A stretch of DNA of 64,000 bases from Clitopilus passeckerianus (lineage: Eukaryota > Basidiomycota > Agaricomycetes > Agaricales > Entolomataceae). Below, in pieces: positions 10,611 to 21,000 of the stretch; the stretch's first letter is position 1, and every line of letters starts with the position of its first letter. The DNA is taken from the NCBI GenBank assembly GCA_944990035.1, contig CALYLX010000043.1, forward strand, positions 62,001 to 126,000, given 5' to 3'. The translations under genes were made by a program, and so were the position numbers. The notes under the pieces are model-generated. The model was not told the origin of the DNA, made no database searches, and saw nothing but the letters and a program-made list of their open reading frames with translations.

Positions 10611-12131
10611 TGTGATAAAGCGATTTGGGCGATGACAGTTGCTGTTAAAGAGTGGAAACGTGGGCTTCTGTTTGTTTGCTCAGTCGTTACATACTGTAAC
10701 GTTGGTTTATCCACAGCTGTCACACCTGTGTTACCCTACCTCACATGGTTCGGCTTGATCCCGCTATTATTGATAACTGCTGCCCACGATGCTTCCAAAG
10801 ATTCAACAACTCCAAAGGGGTCTTCCAACATATGAGCCAGCCATACTTGGCATGTATGCGACGCCATTCGAAGCGTCTTGTGAATTGACGCAAGCAGAGC
10901 ACTAACGGGACGCAACTCGCAGACGACCTCAGGCTCATGGATGAAGCAGAGCCACCTACTCAATACAATGAACTTGGTAGTAACCATGCTTCTCCGCCCA
11001 AATACATGGATCCACCGCCTCGGGAGGCACCTATTCATCGCCAGCAGCGCCTTCTATACCATCCTGGTGCTGCAGAAATGTATGGCCTTGGTCAAACCTT
11101 CATAGAAAAGTTCGACTCGGATCCTCACAGCGCCGAGAGAACATCGAATATTTTCTGGCCGTTTGCCTCTTGAGAAGAGTGGCAACTTGCATCTTTCCTC
11201 GAATCTTCCGACCTTAGCCTCGCTAAAACGGACGAATTCTTGAAGCTCGACATGGTACGCCTCAAAGGTTTACATATTCTTCATTACTAATGCGAACTGT
11301 AGATCAAGAAGCTCAGCCTCACCTATGAGACAGTGAAAATGCTTCGCAACTACATCGAATCACTACCTGGAGGACCGGAGTGGATGTTCCGACCTATAAC
11401 AACCCCACATGCCATGAAGAACAAGCTTTGTTTATTCTACAGAGATCCCTTGGGTTGTCTTCAGGCTATCCTCGAAAACCCACTTATGAAGGATGCCCTC
11501 GAATTTAAGCCATATATATTATTTCGCTACATCGAAGGAGAGGCAGTGTGATGCTATAACGAGTGGTTGTCGGGGAACGCAGCATGGACGATGCAGGTAG
11601 CTATACAGCTCTTGAGTAAATTGATTACAACTGACCAAGATCCATAGGATTCGCTTCCGCCGGGGGCAACCCTGCTTGGTGTCGTCCTTTCATCTGACAA
11701 GACAAATATTTCAACTATAACAGGCAATCGGGTCGCCTACCCACTTCTCATAAGCCTCGCGAACCTCAAGATGACATTCTGGGCAAAGGCGTCAAATAAG
11801 GCATTTCTTCTTCTTGCCTTGCTGCCGATACCCCTCTTCATCCACCCAAACAAGCGCCTGCGTAGTGTTCTTGAGAGCCGCCTCACGCATGAATGCCTCG
11901 ACGTCATCCTGGATCCTCTCAAGAAGGCAGCCACAATGGGATGCATGATGATGGATCCTCTAGGTTACTCCCGCTACTGTTTCACACCACTTGCTTCCCA
12001 TATTGTCAATACCCCCGAAGCGGCTTTGGTAGCATGTGTCGCTGGGAAGACTTTGCCGGTGACCACAGCCTACTATGTCAACTTTGGGACGAGTTCAGAC
12101 ATCCCTCACGAGCCTTGGTGGTAAGATAAAG

Positions 12132-13169
12132 ACTAATGCTCTAGGTTGTAGCTAGGTCTAAGAAAGGATTTTCTGCTAACACTAGCCAGGCCTGGCTAGA
12201 GTATAAAATGAACTCCTTTTGGCTATGCTGTAGAATAATACAGTATGTTATGTAAGGATTATTTTTGTATGAATGGGTTCAAATGATCTAATCTCCATCT
12301 AATCTGTATTATATAATGTAATTGTAATCTAATCTTGATTAATTTTAATCTTTTTAATCTCTATTATGTAATCACATTGATAAGAGTTAAAGGTTTAAAG
12401 GTTTGTCAGTAATTGAATGAGTAAGCAAATATTAGGGGTACTGTATGTTCCAGTTATAAAAGAAGAAAAGTACAGATCATTTAACCGAAGTAAGATAAGA
12501 TATAGCTACGTGGGATGGGGAGGCATGTAACTACAGATAAGATCTAGGTTGTGAGAATATCTAACCGAGTTGTGAGAGCAAGCCTGTCAGCATCCATGAC
12601 ACATCACGAACAGCCACCTTCCAGTCCTCTGCCGATCCCGGGCCAGTCCGTTGACTATTGGGGCTGGGGACGGCACAGCCCCACCAGTAGAGGCTTGTGA
12701 GAATGCTCAGCACATCATTTTGGCCAGGGAACGACAGTGATTTCCAGTCGTCGCCATAGGTGTCAATCACTGGTTGATGGTTGGAAAAGAACTGTCGCCA
12801 TGGTGGTTGGAGGGTGGCCCACCAACTCCACCACGACCCTGAGAATGCACGTGGGTCATCGACAGTCAGCGCTTTGCTACGGTATATTACTAGCGGCATT
12901 CGGTCATATGCCTTCCGCCAGGTGGACTACCTCAACCAGATTGCGGTGGGCTTTCGGACCGTGTGGGGATTCTAGAGCGTGGGAACCTTGCTATTTTTGG
13001 ACTGATGGTTTGATGGCTTACATTATACATACATATTATTTACCTACCTAATTACCTACGCTTATATCAAGTTGTGGAACACAATCTAGTGGCAAATAAT
13101 GCTAGCCAGGCCTGGCTAGTATTAGCAGAAAACTCTTCCTTAGGCCTGGCTACAACCTAGGCGATTAGT
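12132..13169. mobile_element. 1-kb TIR element inserted in the Plavaka gene
   Basis: The left end 12132-12199 and the inverted right end 13102-13169 share about 68 bp: ACTAAT..., CTAGGTTGTAGC, TTTTCTGCTAA, then the perfect 18-bp palindrome CTAGCCAGGCCTGGCTAG. Plavaka homology stops on one side and resumes on the other. No target duplication is recognised. ACTAAT ends loosely recall CACTA elements. Confidence 0.75.
12561..12899 (-). pseudogene. Fragment of an agaricomycete tryptophan-rich hypothetical protein
   Basis: This 112-codon minus-strand frame reads MPLVIYRSKALTVDD, then SGSWWSWWATLQPPWRQF, and DDWKSLSFPGQNDVLSIL. Tryptophan-rich blocks of this form recur in repeated hypothetical proteins of agaricomycetes (from memory). 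The coding signal extends a few codons upstream (WRKAYDR) to a TAG at about 12930. It lies wholly inside the TIR element at 12132-13169, so it may be a captured gene piece or the element's own cargo. Function unknown. Confidence 0.4.
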
Positions 13170-13640
13170 TAAATGCTACTGCCAGTGGTGCCCTCACGCA
13201 CTGCCAAAATGACGCTTAAAGCACTCCGTACAATTGAACTGGCGGTTGATCCCTGGGATCTTCCAGCGTACTTCAAGGCGGCATAGAAACAACACCTTAA
13301 TGGTGTCCATAGACCATTTTGGAGAGATTGGCCCTTAGCCGAGCCGTCACAGTTCCTCACACCCGAATCTTTTCATCATTGGCACAAGCAATTCTGGGAT
13401 CACAATGTCAAATGGTCAATCAACATCGTTGAGGCCCGCGAGCTTGATTTTTGATTTTTGATCCTGCATCCCCATATTGGTTTTCGGCATTTCCGTGGGG
13501 GCATATCTCACTTCAAGCAAGTGACAGGTCGTGAACACCGCGATCTCGAACATTATTTGATATCTACTATTGCTGGCACTGTCAACGTCACTGACGATGT
13601 CATGCTGGCATTGCGTAGCTTGATGGACTTCTGGTACCTT

Positions 13641-13839
13641 CATCAGGCAAATATATGCCGACTTGACATCAACTTGTGGGAACTTGATGGAACATCAAGT
13701 AAAGCATCAAGTAGACATAACTTGCAGCCTAACTTATGGAACTTATAGCTTACTTATACATACTTATGAAAGTTATCAAGTACTGTGGCAATTCATGTTT
13801 TGGCCAAGTATGGCCAAGTTGGCATATATTTTCCTGATG
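13641..13839. mobile_element. 199-bp MITE, copy 2
   Basis: Same length and inverted ends as 5321-5519, with small differences such as CATCAGGC at the left. It interrupts the Plavaka transposase within LMDFWYLHQ. A CTT on each side (13638-13640 and 13841-13843) is a possible short duplication but is not matched at copy 1. Confidence 0.85.
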
Positions 13840-15250
13840 ACTTGCGCAGGCACCGGAAGTCAGCCAATCACTATGTGTTCTCATTGAAGGTGCACTCGGC
13901 AGCTTTCACATGCACAAGCAATCCATTCTGGATGCAGGTGCTCGTCGAGGAAAGGGGAACTCCTTAATCACCAATTGGCAGATCCCGAAACTTGAATTCA
14001 TGCGGAGTGTTACCCATAACATTCAGCTTAACGGAACTGCCATCCAGTGGATGGCTGACGCTATGGAAAACACCCATATCAGTGAAATCAAGAAGCCGGC
14101 CCGCTCTACCAACAACCAATCCTATGAATCTCAGATTTGCCGCTACCTCGACCGCAGGGAGAAATGCCGCCGGTTTCACCTTGCAACAGCGATGCACGAA
14201 GCTGGTGTGGAATTCCACGGGCAGAATTCACCAGGCACAACAACTACCAATTTGACCCAAAACGGCTAGGAGCCAATGACAGCACACCTTCTGGACAACA
14301 TCATTTCCACTCGGTCTCTCTCTGGGCCCAAACGCCAACTTGTGGATTACTTCATTATTTTGGAGCGCCTTGAGAACGGCCAAACCAGATCCAGCAACAA
14401 TCCTCAGCCCTTCCGAACCTTCAAGGCTACTCAAGCCCCTTGTGCCTTTCACCTCACCCGCGATCCAAGTTTCAAGTGCATGAGCATCGATGACACAGCA
14501 GGAAAGTTCAACATTCCAGATTTACCACGTGCTATCATCCATTATATTGCCCGTAGTCGCGCTGGCAGCAGTTTCTTTACAATTGGTGGTTGGCGATCAA
14601 ATAATGCATCCCCGTTGCACATTTACGGCTTGAGGTTTGGACGAAGTTTTGGATTCAGAATAAATCATTTCATCTCCTCCATGACATGCTACCTGCCCTA
14701 ACAGTCAGCGTAGAGCCTGCAAGTAATGACTGGCCGAGTGGACGCTGTGACGCTGTGATAATCAATGCTGATCCTGCACATAAGTGGCCGCATAGTGGTC
14801 TTGCAGGTAAATCTTGTTAATTCTGCCAGGCGTATAAGCTCACGAAGGGAAACAGGGCACCAGGTGGCACACCTGCGTATTGTCTTTCAAATTGTGCCAT
14901 ATCAAGATCAATTCCCCAACCAATTCCTCACTTATTTGCAGCAATTTGACGTAGTCCCTCAAGCTGCTCCACCAAATCATGGATCAAGAGTAGCACGTGG
15001 CAAGTACCCAGAACCGACAACTGCACTTTTTTTAATGCGTCGTGCTCGTCGAACGGACCAGATGGAATTGGGAGATGTCGTCTTGTTGAACCAAATCCGC
15101 GATTTAGCTGATCTTACACCCCATTTTGGTAAGAAAGCCGACAGGAGGATGAAGTGTACAAACAACATTGTATATGGCAGAGAATTTTGGCTGAACAAGT
15201 ATTTCACGAAGGAATTGTACTACGCATTGACCTTGAGCACAAATTTGTAG

Positions 15251-15714
15251 CTTATATCTGTATCTGTTGTAATATGAAAAAATTGATTATCAGCGACACA
15301 TGTTCATGGCACAACTCGTGAGAAAACAAGCCTTCTCATTGGCCTTCTTCATGACCACGTTGACTCGACAGTGGCCATAAGCAGGTGAGCGATGGCGGAC
15401 GATTATCAAGAATAGAAGGCTCATGCGTCAAACTGTCACAGTGAAGGTGGGCATCCACAAGAGGCACCATTAGGCCTTCTTGATTATTCAACGATTTGGA
15501 TGCGTCACTGAGAGGTAACAACAAGCTCACTGGCATTATAAGTCTTACTAAACCACAACCCAACAGGAAACTCCACCATGGCTTTTAAAGCACCATGGTC
15601 CTTCCATCTCAAGCTCTTGGTACTGTTCCAGAGTCCAGGGAGGCAATGAGTACCAATAGCCGGGAGGCCGCCGTATATCTGTTCACAAAATGGCCACCCC
15701 GCCTGTGGGCATTC
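15251..15714. other. No gene seen
   Basis: This follows the transposase stop. Its later part (from about 15570) resembles the tandem units downstream and may be a decayed first unit. Reading frames here are short and unconvincing. Confidence 0.4.
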
Positions 15715-16400
15715 GGCAGCATCCACCCTTGCAAGGCCTTTGTAACAGGTTTCTGAGGCATTGCGCAAAATGCAGTGATGCTCAACGGTCCTCAAAACCA
15801 GCCTATGCTCACTCGTGAAGCCACCACCCTCGCCACGGGCATTATGACCCCATGTCATTGTAGAAGCACCCAGCCTTCCAAGGCCTTCATAACACGTTCC
15901 TGAGGTGCTGCGCAAGGTGTAGCAATCCTCACCGCCCATCAAGACTGGCCGTTACTCACTCACGAAGCCACCACCCTCACCAAGGGTATTGCACCACCAT
16001 GTCGTCTCAGCAGCACCCAGGGCCCCTAACGCCTTTGTAGCATGTTTCTAGAACATTGTGTAAGACGTAGCAACACTTAACAACCATTAAAACCAGCCCA
16101 CATTTGCTCGCGAAGCCGTCACCCCACCTGAAGGCATTGCATCTGCCACCAGCATTCGGCAGCATCCGGCCTCGCAAGGCCTTTGCAACACATTCCTGAG
16201 CCATTGCGCAAGATACAGCAATGCTCAATGTCTGTCAAAATTCACCATATACCCGCTCACGATGCTGCCATCCCACCAATGACTGTTGCGCCACCATGCC
16301 AATGTGGAAGTGCCCCCTCGAGGCCTCTGTAACCTGATTACGCAACATTGTGCGACATGCAGAAACATATGCCAAGCACAGGAAGGCCCATCCCCTCACT
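15715..16400. repeat. Tandem array of ~148-bp diverged units
   Basis: Units begin near 15715, 15863, 16009, 16158 and 16307 (spacing 146-149). Each carries, in order, a (G)CAGCACCC/ATCC-like start, AAGGCCTTTGTAACA, TTCCTGAG, TTGCGCAA, CAGCAATGCTCA and a CTCACGAAGCCACCACCC-like block. The units are clearly related but well diverged. The fifth is partial. Confidence 0.75.
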
Positions 16401-16497
16401 CACAACCTCACCGAGACGGCTGCTGTGTTAGGCACTGGCCAACAAGTGCCTTTTGCACAAGCGCCCACGGCACACCTCAGCAGGTCACACAACTCCC

Positions 16498-17070
16498 TGT
16501 CATGACCCACCCTTTAGGGGGTTCCTACATTGATCCCCATCGCTCTAGAACCCCCCGCATTTTGCCTAGAACCATGTATCCATGTTCCATGGACTCCCTG
16601 GTTACCTCCTAGCGATGCACAGTCATGCACAGTTCTTGGTTGTCCCCCAACTGTCCCCCCATGACTCTACCTGACTCACTTACCTCCCTGACTCTTACTG
16701 ACTCATATGGCCTCTAGTAGAGTATTCTACAGTATATATACCATCTCTAGACATCGTATTTCCTTACCCTTGATATACTAGTAAACCCACCTGTCTTGTT
16801 TTTGTCTCTTTTCTCTCCTCTCGCTTTCTGCACAGCCACAGCATCAGAGGTCTTCTACCTTCGCTTTGGCATACTGTACACTATCTAGAACATCTAATAG
16901 ACCCCTGAATCTGGTGTCAGACCATTTCCCTCTGTATTCCACTGCTTCCCAGGCCCCCTAGAAGGTCCTACAATCCCTAAACCCCCCAAAACTCTGGTCA
17001 CTTCCTGCATACCTGCCTAGTGGGATCTCTCAGAAGGTCTTGTCTATTCAGGAATAGTCGGGTCCTTACA
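16498..17070. mobile_element. Solo LTR (573 bp) with CTCCC duplication
   Basis: It begins TGTCATGACCCACCC and ends GGGTCCTTACA. Five-base direct repeats CTCCC flank it exactly (16493-16497 and 17071-17075). There is no internal retrotransposon sequence. Its ends resemble those of the chromovirus A LTR (TGTCACGACC...GGGTCCTAACA), but the bodies differ. It contains a TATATATA stretch near 16734. Confidence 0.88.
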
Positions 17071-17134
17071 CTCCCAACCCCGCGTTTGCAGGCCCTCTAC
17101 ATCTTTGTCTCGATCTCCCACCATCTACACCCCC

Positions 17135-17753
17135 ATGATGTCCGATGTCATTGAGTTAGAGCTCCCCGACGGCTGTCCCGTATGCTGTAGCACTTGATTG
17201 CAACTGTACTGTTTGTATTGACGAAAGGCCAGGTCATACACAAAGATCAGTGCCACGTTATATGGTGGACGTCGGTGCAACTTGCTCGTATCTCCACTAT
17301 GCACTCAGGGGACCAACAAAAGGCCTGGCGGGTTCTGCGAACCACAGAGAAGAGATATGCATGGCTTCTTCTGGAAGCCGGGGTAGAGATGTGGGTATCA
17401 TGGTAAGCCTGTCTTCAATTTCCTGTACCTGACTTTCTAACCAGTCTTTTTGTTTACAAAGTGGTTCCCATTATCGTTGCAAAAGTAATCCTTACACCAC
17501 CATCCCGGTCCATCCGCGGGTATGGAACAGATGACTTTCTGGTGTTCACAGCCCATGTATATTGGAAGAGGGCGAGTGACGAGCTGTGGCTCTATTCAGG
17601 AATTCGCTTTCCTGAAGAGAGCAACGGAGGTCTGGTGGAGGTTCATATCACTCGTACGAAGCAAGTGGCCCCGACACTCTTGATACCGTGCAGTGCACGT
17701 AACAATATTGACCGCATGGCTCCAAACCTCGTTTATTATTCAGAGCCTAACTA
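17135..17753 (+). pseudogene. Weak two-exon hypothetical gene
   Basis: Two coding-like stretches abut an intron-like segment. The first includes PRYMVDVGATCSYLHYALRG (about 17262-17400). The second is 97 codons at 17461-17753 (VILTPPSRSIRGYGTDDF ... VEVHITRTKQVAPTLLIP). Between them lies GTAAGC...CTAAC...AAAG (about 17404-17460), plausible as an intron, but exon phases do not join cleanly. An ATG pair at 17135/17138 could be the start. No family recognised; probably a decayed gene. Confidence 0.25.
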
Positions 17754-18869
17754 GTTCTTTTGTTACTCTTCCGTTACATATGTAGTTCTTCTATGAAATG
17801 TTATGGTGTATTTCCTTGTGTAGTTTTATTTATCTGCTGCTTGAAAAATGTTACAGAATCTGCCATCCACACCGTATATATATATACGTGCAAGATGCAG
17901 CCCCGTTCCCTACAGTAAGCTACTGTCCCTTCAGTTTGCTGTGATTCAATACTCTTTTTTCCTTGTCCTCCTTTGGCTTCCAGTTGTCTATATCTACCGC
18001 TATTCTCTAGTTCGTGGTCTCTAGGCATTACCATGCCTTACCTCCGCGCCCATCACTCCAGTGATGGGAGATCAGCTCCAGTAGCTACCCAGCCAAATCA
18101 GGGTTTGCTGATGTATAAATGCTACATACACGGTATACAATAGGTGGTACTAGTAGAAATAAAAAACATCACAATTGAGACATGCATACAGGTAAAACCA
18201 CTCAAATGCGCATAAGAATGCACTTTTCAAATGTGCTTAACTAAGGACACATAAATTCCAATGCCTTTCAGCGGTGGAAAATTCATCAGGCCTACCTACT
18301 TTAGTGTTTTTTGGCTCTAGAATTGGAATCTCCACTCAGAATTCTTATCGGATGAATGGATCCCAAGATATTAGCCAGGTTTTTCTTATCTAAATGCGTG
18401 GGAATACTTTCCTTGCTCAACATTTACAACTTTAAATTCAAAACTACAGAGTATACTGTTATTTTTGTAGTAGGATGACAGGTATTAGCATTTGTATTAA
18501 CAACAAGCTTAATACTAAGCAGCAAGAAGCTAAACATAGTAAGAAGACCTAGGGCTTTGTGAGAAATACGGATGGCAATATTTTCTAATATAAGATTGAT
18601 TCCAACAAACCCCATACACCCCTGAAACAAGTACTGAATGTATGTATGCATAGACCTAATACAGTCTAGATAACTGTGATTTTTTTACCTTGAATTGGCT
18701 AGTTTTAAAGGGTACGGCATTACGGCCCCGGAGCAAAGCTGCACCATACTTAAACTGGCTAGTAGCTACTAAGATATACTAATAGCCTATTAATACTATG
18801 ATTTTAGAGGAGCTAAGTTATGCACTCAAGCCACCAATAGTTTGCCATAAGGGTAATTTAGATCTGGAT
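17754..18869. other. AT-rich gene-poor stretch
   Basis: No supported gene. Visible structure: a (TA)n run near 17877-17886 and a perfect hairpin CCCATCAC/GTGATGGG at 18049-18068 with loop TCCA. Confidence 0.5.
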
Positions 18870-18889
18870 TCAAAAAGAAAAAAAAACTC

Positions 18890-19080
18890 TGGCCCCATGT
18901 TTTAGGGGCCGGTCAAATCTGGGGCTGCCACCAGTCGGATTGCCTATGGGGCCGGTCAAATCTTCGGGGCTAGTTATGGGGCCGGTCACATCCGGGGCCG
19001 CTATTGATGGGGCCAGTCTAAGCGGGGCCAGCTTGGGTCCGGGAACTGCAGGCCCGCCAAGTAAGTCCGGAGCCGGCACA
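18890..19080. repeat. GC-rich minisatellite (GGGGCCGGTCAAATC-like)
   Basis: About five degenerate copies of a 25-35 bp unit containing GGGGCCGGTCAAATC or GGGGCC(A/G)GTC occur, bounded by an A-rich tract (18874-18888) and a TATTTTTTCTC tract (19081-19094). The surrounding DNA is AT-rich, so the base composition change is abrupt. The 69-codon minus-strand frame here is a translation of the repeat. Confidence 0.7.
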
Positions 19081-19180
19081 AATATTTTTTCTCAAAACCA
19101 ATAAATATTTTATATTCAAAATATAATACTTTCCACTACTTTGCTACTACAAAAGATAAACTTTTTAGCCTATGTATGTA

Positions 19181-19358
19181 CAGTGGGCAACAAAACCCTT
19201 CCAATGTTTGCTACTTTTTCAAAGATGTGTTAATAGCTGATGGAATAAATTATGTAAAATCTTGAAAATAATATATATCATAGTTCAATGTCTTGGCTTG
19301 ATGCTGACATAACTCTGAGGCTGTACTTCCACTTTTAGCAGGTGTTTCACACAGTACA
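19181..19358. repeat. Tc1/mariner terminal inverted repeat (left end), truncated
   Basis: It starts CAGTGGGCAACAAAA right after TA (19179-19180). 19181-19332 is the exact reverse complement of 1-152. Homology to element 2's terminal repeat fades near 19358, where LINE sequence begins, so the element was cut by LINE material. Confidence 0.85.
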
Positions 19359-19497
19359 AGGTAGGACGTGGCACTAGCGCCTATGCATGGAACTCCATGC
19401 CAGACACTTCGGTGTGTTCTCTACAAATAAATTGGTGTGCACCCGGCACCCAGACAAGATCGTCCGGGCGCGGTGGTGCAGAGGTGCCTGTTACAGT
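19359..19497 (-). mobile_element. LINE fragment: ORF2 C-terminal end
   Basis: Minus-strand sequence matches the last ~45 codons of the LINE ORF2 seen at 50310-50445 (LVWVPGAHQFVRREQ-like) plus a little 3' UTR. It is head-to-head with the next fragment. Confidence 0.75.
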
Positions 19498-20425
19498 GGT
19501 GAATGTCCTCCCTCAAGGCCATCACACACAAGAAGATCTCCATTGGAGGACACTTGTGTCTCATCTCCCCTGCGAGCGTCCATGCTGGCGTTCCGCAGTG
19601 TCAACACTGCTGGGCTTGGGGTCACCCCACTGCCACCTGCAGGCAGCAGTTCAACTCTTGCGCACATTGCAGCTATAGCCATGATTCGCGCAACCATTGC
19701 AAGCTTGCCCACTGCTGCTGGGGCAAGCCTGACGCTAATCCTCCCGTGCCTGCCACTCCTGATCGCGCACCATGCCCACATGCACCTAGGTGCATCAACT
19801 GTGGCAAGGAGCACGAGGCTGATTCGCCCAAGTGCCCTTTTGCAAGACATTGGTTTGATGCTGGCTGGATCCAGCGCCAATATGCTGTCAACGATGCGGT
19901 AGGCTTTTCTGTTAAAGCACCGCAGAGTTATACTGACGTACTACCACCCAGGAGGAGACCAATTCAGATTGGTCGGGGTGAACGCACTGCCCACACATAA
20001 CTTTACTTTATGTGATACAACCATGTAAATACTCTCCGCTTCTTTTCACAGAATGTGAATAGAAACTATGATCTGGTTGCTGCGCTACTAGAGGAACGTA
20101 AGAATGACTTTGACATGATTCTACTTCAAGAGCCTCTATGGCGGCTCATTCGACGCACTGTATCCACTACCAATCCTGAGGGAGAGGCAGTGATTGGTGC
20201 ACCTACTTATCCAGACTGGCTAGTCATGTTTAGACGCCTAGCATCTGATACTGACCACCCACATGCTATGACATTTGTGCATAGGCGTCTTGCAGGCATG
20301 CGGCCTGCATTTCGCACTGACCTTGCCAACCACAATGATGTGTTGGTCACAACACTGTATGGGAGCACAGGCACCCATATACACTTTGCCAATGTCTACT
20401 CCAGTCCAGGGGATGGTACTGCCAT
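19498..20425 (+). pseudogene. LINE fragment: ORF1-B C-terminus and ORF2 endonuclease
   Basis: 19503-20000 encodes the C-terminal part of ORF1 type B: zinc knuckles (GVPQCQHCWAWGHPTATC, then CAHCSYSHDSRNHCKLAHCC) and CINCGKEH, ending at a TAA after the ARHWFDAGWIQ block. ORF2 follows after a ~55-base spacer. Its APE-type endonuclease starts NVNRNYDLVAALLEER with catalytic glutamate in LLQEP. The fragment stops at VYSSPGDGTAI (20425). It shows the natural ORF1-B to ORF2 order of the autonomous LINE. Both ends are truncated. Confidence 0.8.
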
Positions 20426-20730
20426 CAGTGCTTCACCTTCAGCAATGCCCAGAGGCGCTCTAATGCACGGAGGGGCAGTAGTAGAACGAGCAGGGACCTG
20501 TTGCCAGGGTGCTCCTTCACAGAGATTGAGTTTATCCTCCTCAGAGGACATCTCGACGTCCCGAGTGGGATCCGATGTGATCGGTCCAGATCGGGGGTTA
20601 GAGGCATAGCAGCGAGCTCCAGAGGAACTCCCAGACATAGTTTGGTGTCGATCCGACAAGAATTGAGCGAAATATTGAGCAAATAGTGCGAGATCACCAC
20701 TTTGATGGTGGTAGTAAGAGATCAAGAAGC
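20426..20730 (-). pseudogene. LINE fragment: ORF1-A N-terminus with 5' terminus
   Basis: On the minus strand this is the 5' UTR and first ~65 codons of ORF1 type A (MSGSSSGARCYASNPRSG...). It ends at 20730 exactly at the element's 5' terminus, CTTCTTGATCTCTTAC, the same terminus seen at 31403. It abuts a plus-strand ORF2 fragment, forming an inversion. Confidence 0.78.
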
Positions 20731-21000
20731 CGGGAACATGATAAGACAGAGGTCTTCCACTGCTCTCGCAAGCACAACAATGTCAACCCTGCCATCGACT
20801 TGGGCTTTGCTCCTCACACTGGCAACTCGCCACTTCAACCTACGAGTGTTTGGCGCTACTTGGGCTTCTACTTTGACTGGTCGCTGTCTTTCAGCCACTA
20901 TGTCAAGTACTACTCTACCAAGGCTCTGACCACTGTCAAGGCAATGATCATGCTTGGTAACTCATCAAGAGGTATCACCCCTATGCAGAAGCGGCTGCTC
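20731..21000 (+). pseudogene. LINE fragment: ORF2 reverse transcriptase end
   Basis: It encodes HDKTEVFHCSRKHNNVNPAI through the thumb-like region (SVWRYLGFYFDWSLSFSHYV) to ITPMQKRLLF, where the poly-T end of the next element interrupts it. Same family as 36886-37113. Confidence 0.78.

Larger units (their letters stand above)
10937..15250 (+). pseudogene. Plavaka-type transposase pseudogene
   Basis: Blocks appear in order of a Plavaka (CACTA-related, fungal) transposase: PPPREAPIHRQQR; LPPGATLLGVVLSSDKTNIS; RLTHECLDVILDPLKKAA; DPWDLPAYFKAA; HHWHKQFWDHNVKWSIN; ISHFKQVTGREHRDLEHY; WQIPKLEFMRSVTHNIQ; ICRYLDRREKCRRF; and C-terminal ADRRMKCTNNIVYGREFW. The family assignment is from memory. Introns fit at 11254-11302 and 11597-11647. 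The gene is dead: TGA at 11171 and 11549, TAG at 13284, a frameshift near 12085, and insertions at 12132-13169 and 13641-13839. The N-terminal zinc-finger region expected of the family is not seen, so it is probably 5' truncated. Confidence 0.8.

Noticed and set aside
15336..16228. Minus-strand frames with repeated Cys motifs
   Set aside because: They follow the ~148-bp tandem units and are not continuous; likely by-products of the repeat.
15715..16400. CRISPR-like array
   Set aside because: Units are ~148 bp, contiguous and diverged, without short conserved repeats and unique spacers; the genome is fungal.
18870..19079. 69-codon minus-strand frame rich in Gly-Pro
   Set aside because: It is simply the translation of the GGGGCC minisatellite; no start context or homolog recognised.
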